8,150 bases of DNA. It comes from Deltaproteobacteria bacterium. GTDB taxonomy: Bacteria > Desulfobacterota > Desulfobacteria > Desulfobacterales > UBA11574. The DNA is taken from positions 1 to 8,150 of the forward strand of contig JAFDBA010000101.1 in assembly GCA_019313505.1 (NCBI GenBank), in the 5' to 3' direction. The position numbers and the translations under genes were made by a program. The notes under the pieces were generated by a model. That model had not been told where the DNA came from and made no database searches. It saw nothing but the letters and a program-made list of their open reading frames with translations. This document shows positions 1 through 6,428 of the stretch, one piece after another (within the stretch, counting starts at the first letter, position 1; each line of letters starts with the position of its first letter).

Positions 1-360
1 CATCCCGTCAACTCCTGGCGTTAACACGAGCTTAGCGCCCAAGTGTTTTAAAAGTGTTCTTCTTTCCATGCTCATTGTATCCGGCATGGTTAAAACAAGT
101 TTATAATTTTTTACAGCGCAAACAAAAGCCAAGGCAAGCCCGGTGTTCCCGCTGGTGGGCTCCACAATAGTGGTTGCGGTGTTTATGAGTCCTTTCGTTT
201 CAGCCGCTTCAATCATTGCAATACCTATCCTGTCCTTTACACTTCCTAAAGGATTGAAAAACTCGGCTTTAGCAAATATTTCGGCTCCGAGCCCATCGGT
301 AATGTTATTTAGACGCACAAGCGGTGTAGATCCTATGGTTGAATTTATATCTTTTAACAT
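1..360 (-). CDS. cysK: Cysteine synthase (O-acetylserine sulfhydrylase), 5' part only
   Basis: PLP-dependent enzyme that makes L-cysteine from O-acetylserine and sulfide in the cytoplasm. The first 120 residues are visible; the rest lies beyond the left edge, and a full family member is about 300 residues. Visible family motifs are GSTPLVRLN (10-18), the PLP-lysine motif SVKDR (Lys42), the phosphate-holding loop TSGNTG (69-74) and MPDTMSMERR (92-101). The ATG at 358-360 is preceded by a strong Shine-Dalgarno AGGGGGAG (complement of 366-373). It lies 49 bp downstream of hdrA on the same strand with no obvious terminator between, so it is probably the last visible gene of the hdr unit. CysK and CysM are close; the MPDTMSMERR segment favours CysK. 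No frameshift is seen in the visible part. Confidence 0.93.
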   Translation of the reverse strand, partial: MLKDINSTIGSTPLVRLNNITDGLGAEIFAKAEFFNPLGSVKDRIGIAMIEAAETKGLINTATTIVEPTSGNTGLALAFVCAVKNYKLVLTMPDTMSMERRTLLKHLGAKLVLTPGVDGM

Positions 361-409
361 TTTGTCTCCCCCTATTTAATTTTTAGTTTCGATTTTCAAT
401 TTCAAAGGA

Positions 410-3334
410 TCATTCAAGCAGAGCATCGATTTTAGCAAAAACCTGATCATCGGTGCAGTGCTTTAATGAAATTGCCTTTGCAGGACATTCTGAAGCACAG
501 ATTCCGCATCCCATACATGCCGACGGCGGAATCTGGGATACACCCTCTTCATTAATAAACGGAGCCATGGCCTGTTGCCCGGCACTTTTGGCCATTGTTA
601 CGGTTTCTTCAATAAACCTGGGGCTATGGGCTAACCCTGCCAGGAAAACACCGGAAGTGGCGAATTCAACCGGTTTTAATTTTACATGGGCTTCCAGAAA
701 AAAACCCTCATCAGTAGTAGGAAGTTTGAGTAGACGGGCTATCTGTTTTGCGCCATCATCAGGTCGAATCCCGGAACTTAATACCACCAGGTCGGGCTCA
801 ACGCGAAAGTTTTGATGTGAGCTTCGATCTGTAAAATCGACGATCAATTTGCCGTTTTCATCATAAACTTCCGGCTTATCTTCGGGAATATACCTGAAAA
901 AGAGCACACCTTTTTGTCTTGTTTTTAAGTAATAAAGTTCTTTGAATCCAAAGGTTCTTACATCCCGATACAAAACAACGATCTGAGCACCGGGATTCAT
1001 CTCTTTCAACTTGATACTGTTTTTTACGGCCGCAGAGCAACATACTCTGCTGCAATAGGGAAAGTCAGGCTCCCGTGATCCAACGCACTGAATCATCACA
1101 ATCCTTTTTAGACGGCCTGTCCAGGACGGATCTTCCATAAGGCGTTTTGCAAACTCGACCTGAGTAAGGATTCGTTCATCCTGTGCGTAAAGATATTCGG
1201 TCGGCTTATACGGCTGGCCGCCGGTGGCAGCAATTACCGCCCCATACTGAATTTTTATTGATTCACCTTGTTTTTCAACTGTTCCATTAAATGCTCCCAA
1301 ATGCCCGGCATGAGATATGAGTCTGCTTTTTAAATAAACAGAAATCTTTGGATGATGGGTGACCCTTTCTGATAGATAACGGATCAAGCTTGCGGGAGAG
1401 TTTCCTTCCAGTGTAAATTTCAGATTCCTGGCAAAACCACCCAGCTGATCGCTTTTTTCCACAAGGTGCACGTGAAATCCCTGGTCTGCAATTGTTAAAG
1501 CTGCGGTCATGCCTGCCACACCACCCCCGATGACCAGCCCTTTGTTTACTACCCGGTAAGAACTTTCATAAAGCGGTTCCAGTTGCACCGCCCGTGACAC
1601 ACTTGCTCGAATAAGCTCTTTCGATTTTTCGGTGGCTTTTTCAGGATCATTTCCATGGACCCAGGAACATTGATCCCTGATACTTGCCAGCTCGAACAAA
1701 TAAGGGTTCAAACCCGCTTCTCTCAGTGTATCCTGAAACAGAGGTTCATGAGTCCTGGGAGAACATGCCGCCACTACCACCCGGTTAAGACGCTGTTCTT
1801 TAATCAGTTTGACAATGGTCTGCTGGGTTTCTGTGGAGCAAGTGAACATAAAATCGGTGGCAAAAATCACATGGGGAAGGGTTTTTACGTAATCGAGTAC
1901 TTTCTGTATATCGACAACACCTGCGATATTGGTTCCGCAATGGCAAACCAGCACCCCCACGCGGGGTGTTGTTTCTATGGGCTTTTCATCAGGAATTTCA
2001 TCAAATACAATTTCAGTATTTCTTGCAGCACTGAGTAATATGGAAGCCTCGGCTGCGGCCGCACCGGCCTGTATTACCGTTTCGGGAATGTCTTTGGGAG
2101 CTTCAATGCCGCCGCACACAAAGACGCCGGGCCGGGAAGTGGCTACAGGTTCATCAAATTCGGTAGCCAAAAACCCGTAAGAGTTCACTACAAGCCCCAA
2201 CTGTTTTGCAAGATCGATAAAGTCGCCCGATGGTTTGAAACCGCTCGATAAAACAATCAGGTCGTACTCTTCTTCCTTTTTCCGATTTAAATGATGATCA
2301 AATGTCTCTATGATTAGATTTTCATTTTCAGGATTCAGGTAAACCTGGGAAATCATGGATCGTCTGTATTTCACGCCGTGCTGGAAGCGGGCGCGGTCAA
2401 TGTAGTCGTCAAATCCTTTGCCGTGGGCGCGGATATCCATGAAATAAATAGTCGTCTCGGTATCCGGTTCATGGCTGCGTGTTAATACTGCCTGCTTTGC
2501 GGCGTGCATACAGCAGACAGAGGAACAAAAAGGTCTGTTTCGGGCCGGGTCACGTGACATGACACATTGAATCCAGGCGACTTTCCGCGGAACCTCCTCA
2601 TCTGACGGCCTCCTGAGATGGCCGCCATAGGGTCCTGTTGCCGACAGCATCCGTTCATATTGCAAGGACGTTACAACGTTCCGATATCTCCCGTAACCGA
2701 ATTCTCCTTCTTGGGCCGTCAAAGCCAGTTCAAAACCGGTCGAAATGATTACAGCACCGGCGTCGATTTGTAAAATCTCAGGTTTTTGGTCGAATTCAAC
2801 GGCTTCGGCAGGACAGATCTTTTCGCAGACCCCGCATTTTCCTTTGGTTAAATAAAGGCAATTTTCTGCATCCAGTGCATATTTTAAAGGGACAGCTTGT
2901 GGAAATGTGAGAAAAGCGGCCTTACGGGTTCCCAACTCCCCGTTGAACGGATCTGGTATTTTTTTAGGACATTTTTCAGCACATTTGCCGCATGTGATAC
3001 ATTTTTCTTCATCGATATATCTGGGCTGTTTTTCAACCCTTGCTGTAAATCGCCCGGGACCTCCATTTAGCTCTAAGATACGGCTTAAAGGTAGAATCTC
3101 GATATTTGCATGGCCGGCCACCTGTACCAATTTAGGAGAAAACATACAGGTTGAACAATCATTAGTGGGAAAGGTCTTGTCCAGACGTGCCATTGTCCCA
3201 CCCAGAGTATGTGATTTTTCAATAAGATAGACATAAAAACCTGTATCCGCCAGATCCAGTGCGCACTGGATACCGCCGATCCCTCCACCCACAACGATAA
3301 CTTTCCCAACCGGATTGCTAAGATAAGATCCCAT
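410..3334 (-). CDS. hdrA: HdrA-like iron-sulfur flavoprotein with two FAD modules
   Basis: Cytoplasmic flavoprotein of 974 residues; methanogen HdrA is about 650. Family HdrA passes or bifurcates electrons between a donor, ferredoxin and HdrBC. Half 1 has an FAD Rossmann motif GGGIGG (16-21), CSTC (60-63), an inserted ferredoxin with CxxCxxCxxxC (112-122) and Cys159/167/170/174, and the pattern C257-x12-C270-x3-CC(274-275), which resembles the non-canonical TrxR-domain cluster of HdrA. Then comes the HdrA N-terminal-type domain (about 458-590): CHCG (464-467), Cys499 and ACSPRTHEP (523-531). Half 2 has GGGVAG (603-608), no inserted ferredoxin, C750-x10-C761-x3-CC(765-766), and one C-terminal [4Fe-4S] motif (940-950). 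The ATG sits 2 bp after the hdrB stop with no close Shine-Dalgarno, suggesting translational coupling. Known reaction partners are not encoded here, so the physiological substrate is open. Confidence 0.95.
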   Translation of the reverse strand: MGSYLSNPVGKVIVVGGGIGGIQCALDLADTGFYVYLIEKSHTLGGTMARLDKTFPTNDCSTCMFSPKLVQVAGHANIEILPLSRILELNGGPGRFTARVEKQPRYIDEEKCITCGKCAEKCPKKIPDPFNGELGTRKAAFLTFPQAVPLKYALDAENCLYLTKGKCGVCEKICPAEAVEFDQKPEILQIDAGAVIISTGFELALTAQEGEFGYGRYRNVVTSLQYERMLSATGPYGGHLRRPSDEEVPRKVAWIQCVMSRDPARNRPFCSSVCCMHAAKQAVLTRSHEPDTETTIYFMDIRAHGKGFDDYIDRARFQHGVKYRRSMISQVYLNPENENLIIETFDHHLNRKKEEEYDLIVLSSGFKPSGDFIDLAKQLGLVVNSYGFLATEFDEPVATSRPGVFVCGGIEAPKDIPETVIQAGAAAAEASILLSAARNTEIVFDEIPDEKPIETTPRVGVLVCHCGTNIAGVVDIQKVLDYVKTLPHVIFATDFMFTCSTETQQTIVKLIKEQRLNRVVVAACSPRTHEPLFQDTLREAGLNPYLFELASIRDQCSWVHGNDPEKATEKSKELIRASVSRAVQLEPLYESSYRVVNKGLVIGGGVAGMTAALTIADQGFHVHLVEKSDQLGGFARNLKFTLEGNSPASLIRYLSERVTHHPKISVYLKSRLISHAGHLGAFNGTVEKQGESIKIQYGAVIAATGGQPYKPTEYLYAQDERILTQVEFAKRLMEDPSWTGRLKRIVMIQCVGSREPDFPYCSRVCCSAAVKNSIKLKEMNPGAQIVVLYRDVRTFGFKELYYLKTRQKGVLFFRYIPEDKPEVYDENGKLIVDFTDRSSHQNFRVEPDLVVLSSGIRPDDGAKQIARLLKLPTTDEGFFLEAHVKLKPVEFATSGVFLAGLAHSPRFIEETVTMAKSAGQQAMAPFINEEGVSQIPPSACMGCGICASECPAKAISLKHCTDDQVFAKIDALLE

Positions 3335-3336
3335 AA

Positions 3337-4173
3337 TTACGACAATAACCCTTTTGCCCTTAAAAGTGGAACAGGATCCGTAAAATGCATTTTAAACCAT
3401 TTTGGATCTACATGCTCTGCGAAACTCAAACGGAGTAATTCCGTGAAATAAAACACCGGCGTGTGTCGCTTAGACCGATCTTTCTGGATCATATCGAGAT
3501 TCGACTGGCACAAAGGGCATGAAACCACAATGGCTTCCGCACCCGCCTGCTGTGCTTTCTGCAAAATCCTTCTTGTAAGAGATTCTCCTATTTCCTTTCG
3601 GGCTATACCGACGCTTGCGCCGCAACATGTTGCCTTATAAGACCAGTCTATCACCTGGGCGCCCGCTGTTGCTGCGATGCGATCCATGGTTTGGGGATTC
3701 TCATAATCCGTGTAACCGGTGATTTTTGGAGGGCGAACCATCTGGCACCCATAATAGCAAACTACTCTAAGTCCGTTTAACGGTCTCAAGATACGTTCTT
3801 TTATCGATTTTATCCTGGCCGGTTCAGCCAGAAACCTTGTCATATCATGAACACGGATATCGCCGGTAACAGGCCATGGAATGTCAAACACTTTTTTCTT
3901 GATCATGTTCTGGGAAAACCGGAGACGATTAAAACAATTGGCACAAGGAGAGACGATGTCGTGCCCCAATTTCTCTGCGGCAGCCAGGTTCCTTGCAGGG
4001 AGAAGTACCGACATGGTCTGGCTGAGGCTGTGGGCTGCCGTGGCACCGCAACAGGACCAATCTTCGATTTCAACCAGATCAATGCCCAGGTTCCTGAAGA
4101 CCGCATCGATCGATCGTGCATAATCGTTTGCCATCCCTTCCAAAGAACATCCTGGGTAAAAAGATAATCTCAT
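3337..4173 (-). CDS. hdrB: Heterodisulfide reductase subunit B-like (two CCG domains)
   Basis: This 278-residue cytoplasmic protein carries both cysteine-rich CCG motifs of HdrB. Motif 1 is C9-x31-C41C42-x34-C77-xx-C80; motif 2 is C143-x39-C183C184-x34-C219-xx-C222. In methanogen HdrB such motifs hold two non-cubane [4Fe-4S] clusters that cleave the CoM-S-S-CoB disulfide; in bacteria lacking those thiols the substrate is generally unknown. No motif cysteine is missing, so the active site looks intact. No transmembrane segment is evident, which separates it from membrane HdrD/DsrK-type proteins. Its ATG overlaps the hdrC stop by one base (TAATG) and has a Shine-Dalgarno GGAGAGA (complement of 4181-4187) 7 bp upstream. 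It almost certainly acts with the HdrC and HdrA beside it. Confidence 0.95.
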   Translation of the reverse strand: MRLSFYPGCSLEGMANDYARSIDAVFRNLGIDLVEIEDWSCCGATAAHSLSQTMSVLLPARNLAAAEKLGHDIVSPCANCFNRLRFSQNMIKKKVFDIPWPVTGDIRVHDMTRFLAEPARIKSIKERILRPLNGLRVVCYYGCQMVRPPKITGYTDYENPQTMDRIAATAGAQVIDWSYKATCCGASVGIARKEIGESLTRRILQKAQQAGAEAIVVSCPLCQSNLDMIQKDRSKRHTPVFYFTELLRLSFAEHVDPKWFKMHFTDPVPLLRAKGLLS

Positions 4174-4808
4174 TAAACGATCTCTCCACGTGTTTGACTA
4201 TAGACTCTTTTAATTTCCTTGATCGCCCTGGACTTGGGCGTGAATAATTTGAGCCTCCCTTTACGCAACATAGTTATGCCTAAAAGAAGGTCTTCTTTTA
4301 AAGCTTTGTTTTTTATCCTTTCATGTAAAATATCCGGCTTTAAATAATAGGCGTTCATCAACCGGAATTCGTTCACTCTGCCGGACTTTTGAAGCACTTC
4401 CAGAAATGTTTGATGAAATACGGCAAGGCTTTTTTCTTTCGGTGTTATGGACGAATGTGCAGCCATGTTCCGTAAATGGTTGATGATTTCCGCAACGTCT
4501 ACTTCATTAGGGCAATACGTCGTACACATTTCACAGGAAAGGCATATCCAGATGGTCGATGATTTTAGCAATTCTTCCCGCCATCCCAATTGAACATAAT
4601 GGATCACCTGATGAGGTTTAATATCCATAAAATGGCTGACAGGGCAGGAATTGGTGCAGCGTTCGCATTGATAACATGCCGAAATATTTGCGCCTGTCTC
4701 ACCTTCCATTCTGTTAAGAAAGTAATCTCCCCTGTCGCCGATCAACTTTCTTTCTTTGCCCGAGTCGTGTTTACGTGCTTGGTCCGGATCCGAAATAATA
4801 TTTTGCAT
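4173..4808 (-). CDS. hdrC: Heterodisulfide reductase subunit C-like ferredoxin protein
   Basis: A 211-residue soluble iron-sulfur protein that, by family knowledge, carries electrons from HdrA to the catalytic HdrB. Two classical [4Fe-4S] motifs are visible: CYQCERCTNSCP (Cys45, 48, 51, 55) and CLSCEMCTTYCP (Cys89, 92, 95, 99), followed by an all-helical, charged C-terminal region (about 105-211). There are no membrane helices, so it is HdrC-type and not the HdrE/DsrM-linked kind. The ATG at 4806-4808 has a modest Shine-Dalgarno AAGGT (complement of 4815-4819). It is the first gene of the hdrCBA-cysK unit. The N-terminal 35 residues are hydrophilic and somewhat longer than the minimal family core, so a slightly later start is possible but no better one is seen. 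Confidence 0.93.
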   Translation of the reverse strand: MQNIISDPDQARKHDSGKERKLIGDRGDYFLNRMEGETGANISACYQCERCTNSCPVSHFMDIKPHQVIHYVQLGWREELLKSSTIWICLSCEMCTTYCPNEVDVAEIINHLRNMAAHSSITPKEKSLAVFHQTFLEVLQKSGRVNEFRLMNAYYLKPDILHERIKNKALKEDLLLGITMLRKGRLKLFTPKSRAIKEIKRVYSQTRGEIV

Positions 4809-4848
4809 GATTTTACCTTGATAGTATAGGAATTTCCTTTTTTGGACA

Positions 4849-4892
4849 CAGACCCGCCTGCCCGCTTGTGCCTCGCATGGCAGGCGGGTCTG
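4849..4892. repeat. GC-rich perfect palindrome, REP-like
   Basis: Two 14-bp arms, 4849-4862 (cagacccgcctgcc) and 4879-4892, are exact reverse complements around a 16-nt loop. The structure lies 40 bp upstream of the hdrC start. Neither strand has a T-run after the stem, so it is not a standard intrinsic terminator; on the minus strand it is followed by an A-run. A 9-bp word in the loop (cttgtgcct, 4865-4873) recurs at 4915-4923. High GC against AT-rich flanks and the perfect stem suggest an extragenic palindromic repeat. It would also be transcribed into any RNA running from the HTH gene into hdrC. Confidence 0.75.
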
Positions 4893-4929
4893 CGAAAATC
4901 TGCGTCCTATTTAACTTGTGCCTAAATTC

Positions 4930-5043
4930 TGCAATTGTTGCATTTGCCGGAGATGCAAGGCATCGACCGTGCAGTTATAGTACGTTGCAGTGACGAGGAA
5001 TGCAGCGCAACGCAGAAGTTGGACTTTTTACGAAGCCATCAAT
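4930..5043. repeat. Probable dispersed non-coding repeat (about 115 bp)
   Basis: This stretch has no credible reading frame but is full of short inverted and repeated words: ttgcat/atgcaa (4938-4943, 4953-4958), cgttgc/gcaacg (4983-4988, 5007-5012), and several tgcag/gcagt variants. Its right end reads ggactttttacgaagccatc, which I recall as a recurrent intergenic motif of Desulfobacterota genomes. That recollection cannot be checked here. With the palindrome at 4849-4892 it fills most of the gap between the HTH gene and hdrC. The boundaries are approximate. Confidence 0.5.
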
Positions 5044-5069
5044 AGTCAAGTGGAAAAAGAATATCTCAC

Positions 5070-5444
5070 TCACATAAGATGAGCCAAGACCTCGCAAGAA
5101 CGGCATAATTTCATCTTTTCTTTCCAATTTTTATAAACAGCGCCGTCACAAATTGTACCGTTAATAAACCAGCAAAGCTTTCCGGCTTGAAATTCCCAAG
5201 CCGGACACTTTTTTTTCTTATCAGGAGGACATTTATTTATTACCCAGCACGACTTACTTACTTTGGGGTTTCCTCTCATCCTGGAGGTCAGAAAAAACAT
5301 CTGCCGCTCAACATGAGCAGGTACGGATCGCCAGCCCTGCTCATAGCTGTGTACGGCCTTAATAGATACTCCCAGCAGCTGGGCCATCTGTTTCTGCGTC
5401 TTGCTCAACCTTTTGCGAAAGCGTGAAAACTCTTTACTGTCCAT
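5070..5444 (-). CDS. HTH (XRE-like) regulator with Cys-rich two-CW-type C-terminus
   Basis: A 124-residue protein. Residues about 6-38 form a Cro/XRE-type helix-turn-helix (SKTQKQMAQLLGVSIKAVHS, then YEQGWR), so DNA binding is likely. The C-terminal half holds seven cysteines (66, 72, 80, 91, 99, 114, 117) with two Cys-Trp pairs (66-67 and 91-92) and the words CPAWEF, CWFINGTIC and CRSCEV. This resembles the module I know as the two-CW domain, found on bacterial signalling proteins; its ligand is not established to my knowledge, but metal, Fe-S or redox sensing is a reasonable inference. The ATG has a strong Shine-Dalgarno GAGAGGAA (complement of 5448-5455). It lies upstream of and in the same direction as hdrC, 261 bp away, making it a candidate local regulator of that unit. 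Confidence 0.85.
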   Translation of the reverse strand: MDSKEFSRFRKRLSKTQKQMAQLLGVSIKAVHSYEQGWRSVPAHVERQMFFLTSRMRGNPKVSKSCWVINKCPPDKKKKCPAWEFQAGKLCWFINGTICDGAVYKNWKEKMKLCRSCEVLAHLM

Positions 5445-5522
5445 AGATTCCTCTCTATTTTTTCGTTATACCACCGTTATTAAAAGTATTGTCAGCTATC
5501 ACACAAAGTGGTACGGGATGTC

Positions 5523-5538
5523 AATAAAATATTTTATT
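5523..5538. promoter_or_regulatory. Perfect 16-bp AT palindrome, possible operator
   Basis: AATAAAATATTTTATT is its own exact reverse complement. It lies 79 bp upstream of the HTH gene start and overlaps, by two bases, an exact TTGACA read on the minus strand (5519-5524). A wider pair, gctatca (5495-5501) and tgatagc (5541-5547), flanks it. XRE regulators often bind dyads near their own promoter, so it could be an autoregulatory site. AT-rich palindromes also arise by chance, so this is only a candidate. Confidence 0.3.
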
Positions 5539-5572
5539 CATGATAGCAAACCCTCATTTATTTCCGGTTATC

Positions 5573-5717
5573 TAGTGTCTGAACGAAAAGTCCGTTCAGA
5601 CACAATTTTGAATGTTTAATTTTAAATGTTGAATTGAGAAAAGGAACAACTTCAATATGTTAATAATTCCAGCCCTGAATTAAAAGACCAAAGTTCGGGG
5701 TTTTCGTTCAGGAACTA
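5573..5717. mobile_element. MITE-like non-coding element with terminal inverted repeats
   Basis: The left end, tagtgtctgaacgaaaa (5573-5589), and the reverse complement of the right end (5701-5717), tagttcctgaacgaaaa, match at 15 of 17 positions. The 145 bp between the outer limits have no coding frame. The left end folds further: gtgtctgaacg (5575-5585) pairs exactly with cgttcagacac (5593-5603) over a 7-nt loop. The right end can also pair, cctgaa (5674-5679) with ttcagg (5707-5712). Inverted ends, small size and no gene fit a miniature element. Both outer ends are TA, compatible with a TA target duplication as in IS630-type transposition, but no longer duplication is seen and no transposase is in the window. 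Confidence 0.6.
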
Positions 5718-5834
5718 TCTAAGGAATATCAAACATATTTCGAGTTTTCATAACGCAGCCACTCTGGATGCATCGGCATCCAAAATGTGAAGTTATTTTT
5801 GAGTGAGCCCTTAAGTCAAAATTCGTTTCAAATA

Positions 5835-5878
5835 CCGGACGGGTTCCGTACCCCGACAGTATCCGTACCGGCTTTTTT
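5835..5878 (+). terminator. Terminator-like imperfect hairpin with T6
   Basis: ccggacgg (5835-5842) can pair with ccgtaccgg (5863-5871) if one base bulges; one C later comes a run of six T (5873-5878). The loop holds a second copy of tccgtacc (5845-5852, again at 5862-5869). No plus-strand gene lies upstream inside the gap, so its use would be to shield the ars promoter from incoming transcription. The stem is weak. Confidence 0.22.
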
Positions 5879-5936
5879 GGACATCACCAGAATTCAATCA
5901 GATAAAGTAGAAAGCAATAAAAGAAAAGAACAGCAT

Positions 5937-5965
5937 TTGACAAATATATTGGCTTGTTCTATATT
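5937..5965 (+). promoter_or_regulatory. Sigma-70-type promoter of the ars operon
   Basis: An exact -35 box TTGACA (5937-5942) is followed after 17 bp by TATATT (5960-5965), one mismatch from TATAAT. Transcription would begin near 5972, giving a leader of about 39 nt before the arsR start. The -10 box runs into the palindromic operator at 5963-5982, as expected for a repressed promoter. Confidence 0.85.
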
Positions 5966-5982
5966 TCGACATATGGCGAAAT
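5963..5982. promoter_or_regulatory. ArsR-type operator
   Basis: ATTTCGACATATGGCGAAAT is a 20-bp dyad with 9 of 10 base pairs symmetric; only 5969/5976 break it. The ATTTCG...CGAAAT halves look like those of ArsR-family operators. The site covers the end of the -10 box and the predicted start point, so a bound ArsR dimer would block RNA polymerase. Release by As(III) would then induce arsR and the permease. The match to ArsR is inferred from symmetry, position and the adjacent gene. Confidence 0.8.
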
Positions 5983-6010
5983 GACGGATTGCAAATCAGA
6001 GGAGGCGTTT

Positions 6011-6376
6011 ATGTTTACTTTTATGGCAATCACAAGGGCTCTGTCAGATCAAAACCGGGTTCGTACATTGATGGCACTAAAGGGCCGTGAACTGTGCGTA
6101 TGCCAGATTATTAAACTTCTGGAACTGGCACCATCCACGGTTTCCAAACACATGTCGATTCTTGCCAATGCCCGCCTTGTTGAGGGCCGCCAAGAGGGCC
6201 GCTGGCGGTATTATCATCTGGCCGGCGATGACGCACCGGATGAAGTGCGGGAGGCCATTGCCTGGGTTTCAAAATCGCTCTCGAAAACTTCAAAAATCCA
6301 GCAGGATGCCAAACGTTTAAAAGAAATTTTAAAAATCAATCCGGAGGTGTTGTGCAAGGCTCAAAACAGAGAATGA
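6011..6376 (+). CDS. arsR: ArsR-family arsenite-responsive repressor
   Basis: A 121-residue winged-helix repressor that would bind the operator overlapping its own promoter and leave it when As(III) or Sb(III) binds. The metal-site motif ELCVCQI gives Cys29 and Cys31. The recognition helix follows (LAPSTVSKHMSIL, about 39-51), then the wing (GRQEGRWRYYHL, 59-70). The third cysteine of the E. coli/R773 type (Cys37 there) is replaced by Ile34; the only other cysteine is Cys115 near the C-terminus. The ATG at 6011 is chosen because agaggagg (5998-6005) ends 5 bp before it; a longer frame from a TTG at 5954 would start inside the -10 region. The permease gene follows after a 52-bp gap, so the two form one operon. 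Confidence 0.95.
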   Translation: MFTFMAITRALSDQNRVRTLMALKGRELCVCQIIKLLELAPSTVSKHMSILANARLVEGRQEGRWRYYHLAGDDAPDEVREAIAWVSKSLSKTSKIQQDAKRLKEILKINPEVLCKAQNRE

Positions 6377-6428
6377 TTTCAAAGGACATGGTATTTTATT
6401 TTTCAATATTGTTAGGAGGAAACTATTG

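Larger units (their letters stand above)
5445..6010. other. Gene-free stretch between the HTH gene and arsR
   Basis: This 566-bp region between divergent genes holds no convincing coding frame. On the HTH-gene side there is a weak minus-strand promoter candidate: CTGACA (complement of 5490-5495) and TATAAC (complement of 5465-5470), with a long 19-bp spacing. A second exact TTGACA (complement of 5519-5524) has only a poor -10. An AT palindrome, a MITE-like element, a terminator-like hairpin and the ars promoter/operator are listed separately. A 7-bp-armed hairpin, tggatgc/gcatcca, lies at 5765-5782 with no T-run. Confidence 0.7.

Noticed and set aside
143..379. Open plus-strand frame of 78 codons at the left edge
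   Set aside because: It is antisense to the well-supported cysK reading frame and resembles no protein I know.
4823..4828. TATACT on the minus strand as a -10 box for hdrC
   Set aside because: No acceptable -35 lies 16-18 bp upstream, and the start point would fall on the Shine-Dalgarno, leaving a leader of about 8 nt.
4849..4892. The GC-rich palindrome as an intrinsic terminator
   Set aside because: Neither strand shows a T-run directly after the stem.
5575..5603. The 11-bp-arm hairpin as a terminator for a neighbouring gene
   Set aside because: No T-tract follows on either strand, no gene ends nearby, and it is better explained as the left end of the MITE-like element.
5735..5743. A second ArsR operator around atatttcga
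   Set aside because: Only one half-site is present; the partner half is missing at the right spacing.
5787..5984. Open plus-strand frame of 65 codons before arsR
   Set aside because: It runs through the ars promoter and operator, has no Shine-Dalgarno and no recognisable motif.
5954..6010. Longer arsR from a TTG at 5954
   Set aside because: This start lies upstream of the predicted transcription start and inside the promoter; the ATG at 6011 has an excellent Shine-Dalgarno and gives a normal family length.
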